Shown: positions 42,894 through 56,214, numbered from the stretch's first letter. The stretch is DNA of 64,000 nt from Ampelocalamus luodianensis (GCA_036346255.1 CM070633.1:18228001-18292000); one strand, 5' to 3'. The notes: generated from the letters alone by a model not told the origin. Numbers and translations are program-made.

Positions 42894-45800
42894 CTTCAGT
42901 TCCAAAAACCCGATCCTCTTAGACCTCTTCGGTTTTCGTTTTCGGCCGCATTTGGTCTCCGGCGGTTATCTCCGGCTAGCCGCCGGTAGGGTGCGCTTTA
43001 GCCCTAGCTGTTGGCACATTTAGGTTCTTCTCACTATTTGGAACACAGTCGAGCCTTTGGTTCTCGCCGGCGAGGTCCCCATCGCCGGCGGTGAGCTAAA
43101 AACCGAGTTCATGTTTTTGTCGTGCCTTGCTCGGACAAGTGCTGTAGCCCAATGATTAGCATTTAAGTTGTCCGAGAGCCTAATCATTAGGGTTAAATGT
43201 TGTTCTTGTCGGCAAGCTGTGGGTGTAGTTAATGTCCCCGGCCTCTTAGTTTCAATCGTGGCCGTTAAAGACGTCCGTAGGTTAAAATCCCAGCCATTAC
43301 GATCACCCTCCTCCTTGGGGTCCTCTTTGCAAAAGACCACCCCTAGGGTTCTCTTTACAAAAGACCACCTCTAGTCCTTTGTGAAGAAGGCCGCAAGACC
43401 TCCCTCCGCTCAGATCTGGACCGTTCAGGACCTCCTCGCAGAGATCTGAACCGTCCAGACATCTCTCTGTTAAACACCTGTCTCATAGGACCTCCCCGCG
43501 AAGATCATGGCCATCCATGACCTCCTCGGTGAGATCCTAGCCGTCCCGACCTCCCTCGTTGTCATCTTAGTCGTTCACGATCTCCCCCTGGATATCGTGA
43601 CCGACTAGGACCTCCTCCATTAGATCCGTAGCTTTAGGACCTCCCGGTCAGCTCTGGACCATTAGATTTAGATCTAACGGGCTAGAGCTCCTCAGTCTAT
43701 TTATAGCTCTATCGCTTAGTTTCTCTCTTTGTCGTTCATCTTTAGATCTACGGCTCAGATCTGGAGAACATTCGGACCACTCCGGATGCGATCTTGATCT
43801 TGGGCCATTAGATCTAAATCCATCGGTGGAGTCGTTGGCAGTTAAGACCCCCTCTGTAGATCTTAGCCATCAAAGACCTCCCTCCTTCAAATCTCACCGT
43901 CCAGACCTCCTCTCTTAGACCTCCACCTTAAGGACCTCCTGTTGGATCTGGGCCATCAAGTCTGGATCTAACGGCTAAGACCTCCCCTAGGCGCGATGAG
44001 GTCTTGGCGCCCAGGTGCTCGTGGTGGAGTTCGCGCCTGTGCTCGTGTGCCGTGTGATTCTTGATCGACGGCCCACGACCTCCCCAGTTTTCGTTGGTTT
44101 TTCAGATTTAGTTCCCGAGAGCTTTTATTTGCACTTATTAATTGTTTTATACTTCAAAAATGCATATCTTTTTCTCTGTAGTTCCAAATTTAACAAACTA
44201 AAGTTCTATAATTGCATCTGTTAAAGTACTTTAGCATAGTATAGGTTTTACAGTAGTCTTTAATCCCGAAATTAAACATGCCTTAGATTTATAACTTAGA
44301 AAAATCATAACTAAATCATTTTAACTCCAATTAAGATAAAACCACTTGTGTTAGCCTTAAAATGTCAGTAGCAGCTTATCATAAAATTTTCAAGTCCAGA
44401 AAACCTCTAGAAAATTATTTATGAACAGTAACCTATTTAATTTTAATTTCGGCCGAACTGCATTGTTTTGAGCATATCTTTTGCATCAAGAGTCCAAATC
44501 AGTTGGTTCTTGTTTCTAAATTTGTTATAGATCTTGCTCTTGCTGCTGTAAAATTTTTAGAGCATTTGGAGCATTTTGGTTTTAGAGTCTTTTTCATTTT
44601 CTTTGTTCTTATCGGTTCTTTTTCGCTCTTTCGGTAGGTTCCGACGATTGTGCCATCCTTGAGAGTGATCCTCTGCAGCATAGTGAGCAACAACAGCCAG
44701 GCAAGTAGTTTGATCCTTTCCCATTTGATCCCATTACTTTTAAAGTCTAATATTTTGTTTAACTTCTATGTATGCATTGCTATTTTGTTGTTAAATTAAT
44801 TAGTTAATCCTCTAGTTGCATAATCTGTAGGCAAATAATTATCCTTTACTATCTGAGCCTAGGTTATTTGCTGTGATTAGAGTTCATTGGATGAGCTCTT
44901 GTCACTTAGTAGATTTCGAATAAATATTGCTTAGCCATGCCTAGTTATCGGTAGTATTGGGCGATCATCGACTTAGTCGATGGTCTTGATCACACAAATA
45001 CTTATATTATTCTATTATGTCCAATCCTTGTGTTTTACTAATTTGCAAATCAAAAACTGAAAACAAAAATTATATCTTGACTTGGGCACAATGGTATGTT
45101 GGTGTGATCTGTTGGGTGTGAATGGAATGGTGCCTAAGTCCCTAAGGACCGAGTTACTTGTGCCATTGATCCAAGCAATTGTTGCGTGCTAACCACGCGA
45201 GAGGGATATGGAACCTCTCTTGACTAAGTACTTTGGGAGGTGTTAATTATGAGCTGGTTGGTGGGTGTTTTGTGTGGTGTTTGGAGGGGAGCATTAGCAG
45301 ACCGGTTAGGCTGCCTAATGTGTCCTTCTCCCGTGGATTGCGGCTCTTAATTAGCATCGTCCATTGGAAAGTGTCTTGTTAGACTTAGCCGTGCCTGCAT
45401 ACCAAAGGTAGTATGCTAACCGTGGCTGGTGGAAAGGCGGTCTATCTGTGGGTACATTGGTACACCCCTGCAGGGTTAAAACTATTCGAATAGCCTGGTC
45501 TTAGGTTATGGACACGCTTGGTTATTTCCCACAAGAACTAGACTACAACCTTTTTAAAACTTAAACTTGACATGGGTGGTATGAAGGGGTACTTCATACT
45601 ATTGTTGTGGTGACTATTGGGTTAGTCACTTCCAGGATGTTGTCATCTACCTATTGTTATAATTGTCTCTCTTTTATTTGAACAATAAAAATTAATTGCA
45701 AACTTGCTTTTAAATGTACTACATTATTGCAAATAAAACTTGCTTTATGCTAAAAATAAGTCCAGAGCCTCCTCCACTAAATAAAGCTTGCATGTAGCTA

Positions 45801-46200
45801 TCTATAGTTCTGTTATCTCACACGTCAGTCTTACGAGTACAAAAACAATTTTTGTACTCAGATGCTATGCTTAATTGTTTTGTTGCAGAGGAAGAAGGTG
45901 AGCGCCAAGGGCCTTACTTTTGCAAGATGTGCGGGTTCTGGGACGACTAGCTTGGCGGTCCGGTTGGTTGCCTTGTGGGTAAAGGCACACTGATTGGCTT
46001 TTATTTATCGCCATCTTATGGCACTTTTGCTTCCGCTATGTACTTATCTAGTTGTATGTCTTTTGGCCGGTCGGCCTCTCTTTTGTAATAACTCTTTATA
46101 TTAAGTATGTCTTTCAGCTCGTTGCTTGTTCGGTTCTATGTGAATGAATGGAATTGATGCATGATTTTGTAACGGGGTGTGTATACTGCAATTTTGGGAA
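42894..46200 (+). repeat. Element I 3' LTR, segment 3
   Basis: Continuation of LTR I after the CTTCA duplication. With segments 1 and 2 the LTR is about 4.85 kb, long even for Tekay/Del elements. It contains the GACCTCC minisatellite (43375-44000) and a unique-looking 1.5-kb 3' portion (44700-46200) with GGTACAC and TAGCCGTG motifs of a style I associate with grass chromovirus LTRs. No LTR terminus or PBS is seen. The sequence meets the inverted copy somewhere between about 46170 and 46260. Confidence 0.75.
43375..44000 (+). repeat. Degenerate GACCTCC minisatellite in LTR I
   Basis: Repeated units of roughly 30-38 bp of the form GACCTCC(N) followed by GAGATCTNNNCCGTCCA-like sequence, about 15-18 units, each diverged. 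The reverse copy at 46960-48130 has the complementary GGAGGTC units. Confidence 0.75.
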
Positions 46201-49200
46201 GTATACATATCTCGAGGCTTGGTTTATCTGATTTGTGATGCTAGGACCAATGGATGGTTAAGCATTACAAGCCAAATAAACAAGGGTCCTCACATAAACA
46301 ACATAAATACTTGAAAATACAGGGATTAACATGATCAAACTGCTTGCCTTCCTGGAATTATTCTTGCTGCAGAGGAGGATTCTCGGGTTCAATATAATGT
46401 TCGGAACCTAACGCGAAAATGCAATAAAACCAATAAGAACGAAGAACACCAAACAAAACTCAACAGCAAAATATATCCAAATCCCATGAAATTTACACAG
46501 CAGCTAGAAGTTGATTTTAGACAATTTTAAGAACAAGAATTACTTTATTTGGACTTAGCATGAAAAAGTTATGGCCGAAACAAGGTCTCTCAGCCTAGAA
46601 AATCAATTTTAATTCCGGTCTGCTACTGTTCATGGCATAACTTTCTAGAAAGAATCTGAACTTGAAATTTTTATGGTAGGTAGCTACTGGCATTCTAAGG
46701 TTAGCAAAATTGAGTTTACTCAATTTGGAGTTAAAGTGAATTAGTTATGATTTTTCTAAGCTATAAAACTAGCACATTTCATTTAACCTTTACAACAACA
46801 TAAATCAATTTCTAGCATAGCACAGAGCCTAAAATTATTCTCAAGTTAATGTCCATTCTATTATAAAGTTAATGCAATTTGAATCATCTACAAAGGAGTT
46901 AAAATGACAAAGTTATGCACTTTTGAAATTTGAATCAGTAAAACACTTAGGAAAAAAATATAGCTCTCGGGAGGTCTAACTGAACTGACGAAATCGGGGA
47001 GGTCGTGGCCGTCGATCTTGCATCGCACGGCTACGGCTCGCGAAGCACAGCGCATCGCGTGGCGCGCAATGGGGAGGTCCGGGCCATTCAGATCAGATCC
47101 AACGGTCCTGACGAGGGGTAGCACAGCACCTACAAAAATCCCGCGCGGAGGTGCTCAACGCCCATAGGGGAGGTCGGGACCGTTAGATCAAGATCTGACG
47201 GTCCTGATCTCCGAGGGAGGTCCTAAGGCTAAATCTACGAAGGGAGGTCTGGATGGCTAAGACCTCACGGGGGAGGTCTTCAGCGGTCAAGATCTCCAAA
47301 GGGAGGTCGTACGGGCTAAAGTTCACCCGAGGTGGTCCTGACGGCTAAGATCTCGCAAGGGAGGTCTCAACGGTCATGATCAAGCGAAAGTGGTCCTAGG
47401 CGGTAAGTTAACAGAGGGACACTTGGACGGCTGGGATCTCACCGAGGAGGTCCTGGACGGCCAAGATCCACGCGGGGAGGTCCTAAACGGTCGAGATTAC
47501 TCGTGGGAGGTCCCGACGGTTAAGATCTCATAGAGGGAGGTCTTTAAGGGTCAGGATCTCCACGGGGAGGTCCTCCAAGGTAAAGCTCTAACGGGAAGAG
47601 GTCTGGACGGCTCAGATCTCCATAGGGTGGTCCTGAATGGTCCAGATCGACGCGGAGGAAGGTCCTGAGACTAAGGACTTATCAAAGAAGATATAACGCT
47701 CAGATCTAAACCTGGGGAGGTCATGGACAACCACGATTAACCCGAGGAGGAGGTCTGGGGTTTTCTTTATAAAATACCAGGGGTGGTCTTTTACGAAGAG
47801 GACCCCAAGGGTGGTCTTTAGGGGTAGTTTTTACAAAAAGACCCCGAGGAGGTCGTTTTGCGCAGGAGTGGTCCTAGCGGCTCTGATTGAGTTTAAAGAG
47901 GTCTTGAACGGCTTGGATCTAACCAGGGGAGGTCCTAGTGCTTAAGAATTTTCACAGAGCCAGATCCAACGGCTAAAAGTTAATCCATGGAGGTCTTTAA
48001 CGGTGGAGATTACTCTAGGAGGTCCTGGGACTTAGAATTTACACAGAAAACACTCTACGGTACAGATGTAACTTGGGTTGATATTAAACGGCTACGATTT
48101 CCTCTAGGAGGTCTGGGACTTAGCGACACGCGTGTTTTGTCGGCAAGACAGCATTAATGATCAGCTCAGGACAACATTAATGCCAATCATTAAACTACAG
48201 AACCTGTCCGAGTATGACACGGCAAAACTCCCGAGCTAAAGAAAAGCTCACCGCCGGCGACGTGGACCACGCCGACGGGAACCAAGGGCACCGCTAAGCT
48301 CACAATAACATCGCGGACCTACCAGGCTAACTCTCGACAGTGGCGACAGCTCAGAACACCGGCGAGCCGTAGAGGAGCGGTGAACAAATTTTTGGCAAAA
48401 CCGAAAACATGAAAAAGATCCGTTACGACCTAACTTGACAAGTGCTTGAGCTCTAGGAGGCTAGAATGAACTCACTAGGGCCAAGATGAGGTTCAGAGGA
48501 GCTCGGAGGAGACGAGGAAGCCGAAGGAGGTGCTCCGGTGACCAATCTCGCCGGAGACGGGGAAGAAGACAGAAAAGGCCTCAAAGAACATTTTTCCCCG
48601 GGACTTCCTCTGTGAAATCAAACAAAATGAGTTAGGGAAAAAGCTCAGGGTGGCTAATTAAACAAGTTGGCATTCCAAAGTTGCAATTAAAACCACTGGA
48701 GCTCGGATGGTCTTGAAGAGCTCCAGAACCCGACAATGGTGAGAGGTCGCTCACGGCGTTTGAGCTCGAGCGATAGAGGTGAAGTTTGGTTGAGGAAGAT
48801 GGTGTCCGAAAGAGTGTGGAGGACCTTAGGTGACCTATAAGGCTGAGAGGGCAAAGTGAAACAATGGCTGAGTCCCGAGGAGTGAAATGAGCAAAAGGTC
48901 CTGCCATGGGTACAGTGATTTGACGAGGCGGGTAGGGGATGACTTCTTTTAGGGCAAAGCTCTAACACAGTTAATGCATGGCAGAAAGGAGCCGTTGACA
49001 AGGAAAAAAAGGTGACAGGTCACTGCTCCCAACTGCCCTGGTCCTGACACACCCACAGGCGCGTGAAAACCATGATGACCAGACCTCAGGGAGGTCTGGA
49101 GGAAGAAAAAACAGGGCCGAGGGAGGTCCTGGACGTCCCAGATGCACTCGGGGTGGTCCTAGACGTCCCAGATTTCCTGAGGCAGAGGAGGTCTTTGCGG

Positions 49201-49802
49201 CGAGGAGGTCCTGGGGAGGTCAATGACCGCTGGATGGAAATCCAAGGGCCCGGACTACACCCTGCTGCCCTGCCTGAGTGGAGCGAGCCCGAGGAGATCT
49301 AGGGGGCTGGCTCAACCGAGTCCAATGGCTGGGTCGGACTCGGGTCTGACTCGAGCTCGAGTCTGACTCAGCCCTAAATTTGGGTGTCTAAACTGATCTG
49401 AAGTTTGGGGGATTTATTTGAGGTAGCAAACTCACTCCAAAACTTATGAAATTTTTACAGGAGCTTGCTAGCTGAGTTATTGACCTTATATAACTTTTCC
49501 AGAGGTTTTTGTGCTATGCATTTTTCTCCAAAAATTCTGCAAGGTTCTGGTTTAAGGTTTGACTAAAAGTCAAACAGGTTTGACCGCCCTCTAAAAATAT
49601 TCAAACAATTTCTAAAAATTGTGAAATTTTTCAGAGGGGTCACATACCATCCCCATAACTTAGGAAAAATATTTCCAGGAGATGATCAAAAGATTGTACA
49701 AGAATTGTTTAGCACTCACAGGAAATACATGATGTAAGAAAAAGTTTTAATTTCTACTCATTTTGTTACATTTGAAACACAAGTCTGAAACTTGGGATGT
49801 TA
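46200..49802 (-). repeat. Inverted, truncated second copy of LTR I
   Basis: On the minus strand it starts TGTAACATCCCAAGTTTC at 49802 and runs leftwards, matching the plus-strand LTR I for about 3.6 kb, including the minisatellite and the AGGTTCCGA-CCTCTGCAGCA segment (46370-46410 against 44635-44680). It lacks the last 1.3-1.6 kb of LTR I. No PPT precedes its start at 49803, so it is a 5' or solo LTR inserted in the Tat-type element. Frames at 48632-49302 are not protein-like. Confidence 0.78.
46960..48130 (-). repeat. GGAGGTC minisatellite in the inverted LTR I
   Basis: About 30 diverged units of 30-38 bp in the form GGGAGGTC(C/T)NNGACGGNNAAGATCTC. Examples begin near 47213, 47240, 47270, 47300 and 47360. 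It has more units than the plus-strand copy (43375-44000), so array length differs between copies of the same LTR. Confidence 0.78.
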
Positions 49803-51127
49803 CAATACCCATAATGAGTAGCTATTAAGAATCTTGCCAAAGTAGGTCGTCCGAGTATGGCATTATATGCCATATCGAAGTCAACCACATCAAAGGAGAC
49901 CTTCTCTGTCCTGAAATTGCTTGGTGATCCAAACGTTAAAGGAAGAGAAACTTGGCCAATTGGTTTGGCCGAAGACCCCAGTACGATTCCATGAAATGAA
50001 TATCATACCGGCCTTACCTTTGTCCTGGGTACCTGCATCTCGTCCAGGGTACTCGTAAACAGTATGTTTAACGAGCTTCCACCATCAACTAAAACTCGAT
50101 TGACTCGACAATTGTTGATGGTGGGTTCGACCACTATCGGAAATCGACCTGTGGTCTAGTCGAAGGGATCGGACAATCACCCTTCTCGAAAGTAATGGTG
50201 ACTTCCGACCACTTCGGTAATTTATTGACAAGAGGGGAGTCGATTGTGTTTACCTTACGCTCGACAGCTTTCAGCTGCCTCCGTGATTCATATGCCGAAG
50301 ATCCCCCATAGATGTGATCGATGTTGTGTTGTGGATCCTGGAACGGCATCTCCTCATCATCCGACTCCTTCTGTCCACTTGTTTGGCCTACCTATTCAAG
50401 AGTAGGAAGTGGTCCCTTGCCAGAGTAATAGTCTTCGAGTTTTCGTAGGAAAACTCGGTAGTTACGAAGATCATGCCCTTCTTTTTTATGAAAGGGACAC
50501 CACCTGGGTTTGTCATTTCTCCGATCTTGGCGCTTACCTTTGCCTCGACCTCCTTAGAACCGGCAATTGGAGATTTGTGTCTCTTTGCCTTGTTCTTAGA
50601 TTTCCTAGACTTTTTATCCTTTTTCTTACCACTTTCGCCTGCCTCCTGAGGGATGTTGTCTTCACGATCGATAGTATTGTTCCATTCGACGGCTTCAGCA
50701 GCAGTCGCATATCTATCGGCCATCTCAAAGAGTTCGGCTACGGTGGCAGGTGGATGTAAAGCGATATCCTCCGTTATCCTTCTGCTACGGACTCCCTACT
50801 TGAAAGCCTTGATCACAGATGAGTCAGAAACTTCCAGAATAGAATTTCGAACCTAACTGAAGCGTCTGATGAATTGGCATAGCGTTGCATGGTCATTCTG
50901 CCTTATCCGGTGCAAATCATCCTCCTTTCCAGGGCGATTGTAAGTGCCCTGGAAATTTGCCAGCAAAAGATCACAGAGATGTTGCCACGAGTAGATCGAT
51001 TCGAATGGCTGGTTTAAAAGCCATGATCGTGCCGATCCTTCGAGCACAGTCGGAAGGTAATTCGCCATAACATGCTCTTCTCCTCCTGCAGCTCGGATAG
51101 CTGTAGTATAAATCTGGAGGAAGTTCT
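49803..51127 (-). pseudogene. Tat-type (RIRE2-like) gag-protease fragment
   Basis: Minus-strand coding fragments in order. 51068-50853: capsid domain with MANYLPTVLEGSARSWLL, SIYSW, ANFQGTYNRPG and FIRRF. 50723-50388: MADRYATAAEAVEW and, in a shifted frame near 50400-50480, GHDLRNYRVFLRKLEDYY. 50349-50134: IYGGSSAYESRRQ and KWSEVTITF. Near 50070-50110: VLVDGGSSLNILF, the aspartic protease active site (DGG). These are hallmarks of the non-chromodomain Tat group. RT and later domains are missing: the fragment is cut by the inverted LTR I on the left (49802) and by the LTR of L on the right (about 51128). Shifts between blocks show it is dead. Confidence 0.85.
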
Positions 51128-51403
51128 ATCTTACATTCGTAAATGATGAACTGTAAAAATAAATTTATAATTGGTGAAGGAAGGATACCTTCTCCACATT
51201 GATGTTGAATTATTACTGCATGTGAACTTTCATTATCAATGAACTGAAATAAATAGATTAGATGGTGAAGGAAGGATACCTTCATCATGTCTTGGTTGTT
51301 TTGATACTATCATTAGTTGATTTTATTCAAATTCTTCCGCATTATGGATGTATGTTAGATGTTTTAGGTGACATCTTGCTTTCCGAATAGCCAGGGTGTT
51401 ACA
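51128..51403 (+). repeat. Element L 5' LTR, 3' fragment
   Basis: The last 276 bp or so of an LTR of the A/D/M family, joined directly to Tat-type gag sequence near 51128. It has both GAAGGAAGGATACCTTC-type hairpins (51172-51196 and 51265-51288) and ends GCCAGGGTGTTACA. The LTR start and the hairpin array are missing. Confidence 0.82.
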
Positions 51404-53771
51404 GTTGGTATCAGAGCGGGCTTTAGGTCCGTGGTAATTAAGTTATTAAATTGACACACTGTGCACAGTAGGTGGGGTTGGAAAATTACATTGCTTCCGC
51501 AATATCTGTTATTATGTTTCATTTTGTTGAGCAATTGTTGAATTGCTTCTGTACTATCATCCTTGTTGGTAATATATGATCTGCTATGATATTCAATATC
51601 TATGAACTAATTCTATGATTGTCATGAGATGATCCTGTATATTCATAATGGAGTATTTTGGTGAAGCGTGTTGTTAATGGATGATAAGAAGTGGAGGTCG
51701 TGGTTGTTACTCTGGGATTCACCAGGTTACACCACTGTTCGCAGAACGTGGTTAGAGGAGTAGTTACCCCGAGTACCATAGTTTTAGGTGTTAAGCGTGA
51801 GTTGCTTTAGAAAGTTGTTCTCTTTCTTGATTTCTGAATTTGGCAATTCTTGTCCTGTGGTGGTTGATGAATTTCTCCGGGGTTTGTGGTTCATGATAGT
51901 TATGGTTTTCCATAGATCCCTCTTGGTTCTCTGAAACAATTATTGCTTTTCGACTGTTGAGTTGTTTTTACTACTTGTGGTCGTTGTCAATTGGCAAGAT
52001 TGATGTTTTCATGGTTGCTCCTTATTTCTCATTGAAAAAGAATGACTCATTTACTCGTTTGATAGCTTGGTTAGTGAGGGTTTTCCGCTGTAAGTTCGTT
52101 TGCATAAGAAAGCTTTGGCTTTATGCGTTTCTTTTGGATTACTTCGAGCGTTGAGGTTTGAAGTCTCTCTTTTGCTGTAGTAAGGTGTTAGAATCCCTTT
52201 TGTGATGTCTTGCCATGCTTAAATTGAGAATTTATAACTAAGAGAATAAATTGTTACGATATGAGTTACCAAGTTGGGTTATTAACATGGTGCAAATCAA
52301 CTATTCTTAACTACCATCTATGAAGGTGAAATTGATTAATTTGAAATATCCTTGTATTTGATACATGCTGTATGTTAAATAAATACTGTCCAGATCTGTT
52401 CAGAACCTATAGATCTTACATAAGAGCAAGATTTATCTATTCCATGGTATGCTAAAATTGTTGAAACTTGTATAAAGGACAGGATGGGTGCCGGTGTATC
52501 GATTCGGGAAACCTTGATTATAGAAAATTATGTTAGTGAATCTTTAATCATGTTTTGAAATGATTTCTATGTTTATATATGGTTATGTGTTTGCAAATGG
52601 AATTAGTACCGTATGTTCATACATGATTAATACAATCATCATTTGTTTTTGAGCGCTAAAGAAGGTGTTGAGCAACACCCATAGTGGATTAGACGAATTT
52701 CGTAAGTAGTCTTTGATATCGTGCCTTGTGATATTGTTATTGCTTAGCATAATCTGGTTATAATAAATTTGTTTCAACTTTGTGGTTTATGTTCCCTTTG
52801 GGAAGTTTTAGGATGGAGTAATAAAGTTTGATGATTCTTGGTACTAGTATATGTTGTCGATGTTTTTTTTTTTAAATCATCAAAATGTGAGAATGAGGTT
52901 AATTCTTGTAGTAATTTGATCACCCATGGTGATATTCTCTAAATGATCAAATTTCAAGTTTTATGTTCATGATCTTTTGAGGGTTCAGGCTTTTATGTGG
53001 TAAATGAAGTTATCAAGTAACGATATGTTGCAAAGTTATAATGGTTCTTTAGTGATGCAAGTGCTTCGATTTTGAATACTTATTTGTTCTTATCTCATTA
53101 AGGTTCGATACTCTCTTCTTGTGAGGCTTATGCGTTCAAGCGTGGACTCCACTTATGTTCTATGAGTTCATTGCATAATTGGTTTCTTCCTTGGTCCGTG
53201 TTCAAGTGAGTGGTAGATGAGTTTTTCTAGTTGGTGAAAGTCGTTTCCATTTGTCTCTTCTTTTGAGAAAGAATCAACCCATTCTTTACACGTGGGTCTT
53301 TTGAAGTGTTTTCTAATGGTTGTGGTGAAACTGATGTTAATACCCATAGTAATTTGATCGCCTTTGGTGATATCGTTCAGATGAGAATATTTCAAGTTTA
53401 GCTTTCGTGATATTTTCTTTGAGCTATTGAATCAGCTGGTAGCTGAAATTATTTTAAATAAATTGAGGTATTGAATTGTCTTGTTGCTTCTTAAGAGATT
53501 CATGTGATTGAATCTTAACGGATTTTTGGTTTGAGTTGGCAACGTGAAGCTGCAATTAAACAAAATTATGTTGGTTCCCTTAAAAGGAGATTAATCTGCT
53601 TGCTTTTCATGAAAGCCCGTAATTGGAAAAATTTCGAGTTTGGTGATTGAGATTATTTGGATCTCATGTTTCTTGTGTAGTTGAACGGTTCTGAACAAAT
53701 ATGACGTATTGAAGAATTTCATTGGTTCTTAATTAGTCCCTGTGGTTTGGACTAAAGATCTTCTCTTGTAC
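51404..53771 (+). mobile_element. Element L internal region, truncated
   Basis: Decayed internal sequence after the PBS, with the same GAAGTGGAGGTCGTGG leader as B and M (51690-51706). It aligns in reverse with element A: 52490-52870 against 3240-3620, and 53690-53770 against 2340-2450. No coding frame. It stops at 53771, where LTR D begins; the expected continuation is not found on the far side of D. Confidence 0.72.
51405..51421 (+). other. Primer-binding site of element L, complete form
   Basis: TTGGTATCAGAGCGGGC one base after the LTR end. This is the only PBS in the window with the canonical TGGTATCAGAGC complement of tRNA-iMet. It serves as the reference for the deletion seen in A, B, J and M. 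Confidence 0.92.
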
Positions 53772-56214
53772 TGTAACACCCTGGCTATTCGGAAGCCAAG
53801 ATGTCACCTAAAACATCTAACATACATCCATAATGCGGAAGAATTTGAATAAAATCAACTAATGATAGTATCAAAACAACCAAGACAAGATGAAGGTATC
53901 CTTCCTTCACCATCTAATCTATTTATTTCAGTTCATTGATAATGAAAGTTCACATGCAGAAATAATTCGACATCAATGTGGAGAAGGTATCCTTCCTTCA
54001 CCACTTATAAATTTATTATTACAGTTCATCATTTACGAATGTAAGATAGAACTAAATTTAATCGTGAACATGAATTGGATGATGTGAACAAGTAGTGCGT
54101 GTCTACTCCCTCCCAAGTGAGCCAACATCGGGGTTACCTAAAATAAACAAACAACGCAAGAGTGAGTCCACGACTCAGCAAGTCTGATGAAAGAGACATA
54201 ACACACATATGAACAAGTCATCATCATAAGAGAATATGAGCATACATCGAATGAAAACTTAGGAATGCATGGCATGAATGAATGTACTCAAGGATGGACT
54301 GCACATATGCTTATACCGGTATAGCGAGTGACACACCCGTCGGTGTTCACTTAAGCCCGCACCTTAACAAAAGTGCGGGGATCCAAGTCCTATATGAAGA
54401 ACGTTTCATATAGGTGTCCAAAGCTGCCCATACTGGAATTGATGGGTCTTTCAATCCACTCCCGTGGACGGGACATGACAATGTCCAAACCTGCCCACAT
54501 TGGAATGGTGGGACTTACAGTCCACTCCCGTGGACATAGCATGAATAAAAGGATGCATGATATGAACATGAACAATGCTAATATCATCTTTCGGCATTTA
54601 CTCCACATATTGAAAGAACATAACCAATTCAGCATTTCGGGTATCACAAGATGTCACATCATATTCATGTAAACATTCACAATCACAAAGACTTAAAACC
54701 AACAAAGTACTTGCCTTCCGCGTTGACGCCGTTAGCGAGCAACGATGGCGCCCCAAACCCGTAGAGAGCGCGGCCTAAACAATTAAATAACCGAAATAAG
54801 AACAACATAGAGCCCATCATGAATTAATATTCTACACTACCCTCTTGCACACCCAAAACATAGTCATAACCCAAACCTGAAATTCCAGCAGCAACATCGA
54901 ATCCCATCTGGACAGCAGCACGGTAAAGACCAAAACTAATGATCTGGGACTCCAAAAGAGATGAGACCAGATCCTACACGAGCTTAACAAATATGTCTAC
55001 AACTTTGTAGTTGACGAGATAACCCAATTCGGCCAAACTAAATTGCTAACTGTCAAACGAAACAGCAGAACAGAAACTGTCTGAACATAAAAAAAACAGC
55101 AGTACTAAAATATCCGTAACTTTTAAACTACAACTCCGAATTGAGTGTTCTTTAACAATCTGAAAAGGTTATGAAATTACCTACAATAACCTAGTGGGCA
55201 CGACATTCATATTTTTCCGTTAACAAAAAGTGGCACACGGGTCAAAACTCAAGATAGAAACTGACATACAATCTGGACAGACTGAACTACAATGTGGACA
55301 GTCACAAAGAAAAGTGCATAACTTTTGATCTATAAATCAAAATGAGGTGTTATTTATCAATCCTGAAAGCTTGTGATATCACCTTCAAAATTTGTTATGG
55401 ACAAGACTTCTGAATCACCCTCTAACTAGGCCATAAATCAACCTAAACAGAGACTGCTAATTCTCGTCAGGATTCTGGACAGCAGATAGTAAATCTATCA
55501 TAACTTTTAACTCGAAAGTCGGAATGAGGTGATCTTGGCGGCCACCGAAAGCTAAGAGCATCCTCTAAATAACTCTAGGAGATCAAAATCCCTAATTCTG
55601 CTTCTACGCATACGAAACAGGCCGCGCAAGAAACTGGACAGAATTGATTTTCTGAACGCAGCAGTTCGATCTAATAAAAAACGATCCGAATCACGTCTAC
55701 CACTAAACAAACGATTTCTAACAAGAACGAATTGAACCAACAGCGGGGAAGTTGATGAATACCCTTGAAGACATGTGTGAATCGTTGAAACCCTCACGAT
55801 GATCTCCTCTCCCCCACTTCCCCCTTTCTTCTTTGCTTCGGCCGGCAGCACCAACGGAGAGGAGATGGTTGCCAAGGGGAGGAGGTGGCTGCCATGGGAA
55901 GGGGTGGAGGTGGAGGCGCAGGAAGGGAGATGAGGAGAGGGTGGCGGCCAAGGGTGGAAAAGGGGGAGGGAGGGGAGTTCGGCCTAGGGTTTAGGAGGGG
56001 AGGGGTGGCTTGGGCTTTTGGGGGTGCCTCCCCCCTCTTGGCCCACATAAAGCTGGCCCTCAAGGCTGCACAAACATGGGTCGGAGGCCCAAGATCAAAA
56101 GTGCCCCCAAAAACTGAAATTTAAACAAATTTCCCTCTCCCGAATAAAATTAATCGCTACCGATTTGATTAATTTTCTTCCGATAGTTGATCCTCACACT
56201 TTCGGGATATTACA
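53772..56214 (-). repeat. Element D 3' LTR (2443 bp)
   Basis: On the minus strand it starts TGTAATATCCCG at 56214, directly after a PPT, and ends CCAGGGTGTTACA at 53772. It contains the GC-rich start (55790-56040), CATAACTTTTGA repeats (about 55110-55510), the hairpin array 54326-54535 and twin hairpins (about 53890-54003). The left flank TGTAC has no partner at 60410, so no TSD. Confidence 0.88.
54326..54535 (-). other. Hairpin array in LTR D
   Basis: J/A subtype: CGGTGTTCAC arm with GTGACACACC, CCCGCAC/GTGCGGG, CCTATATGAA/TTCATATAGG, CCCATA/GATGGG, CCCACATT with GGTGGG, and TCCACTCC/GTGGA. Nearly the same as in element A. Confidence 0.78.

Noticed and set aside
44700..46200. Possible single-copy host sequence in a 1.5-kb stretch
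   Set aside because: It is continuous with LTR I and has the style of long chromovirus LTR 3' parts. The inverted copy is truncated before it, so the second copy is missing here, but no exon or gene signal is seen.
47000..48100. Relation between the GGAGGTC minisatellite and the GAGGTCC linkers of the hairpin arrays
   Set aside because: Only a 6-7 base match in different LTR clades and without shared flanking sequence. Likely chance.
48632..49302. Overlapping frames of 79-104 codons on both strands
   Set aside because: Part of the inverted LTR I. Low-complexity GGAGGTC-related sequence, not conserved as a frame in the plus-strand copy.
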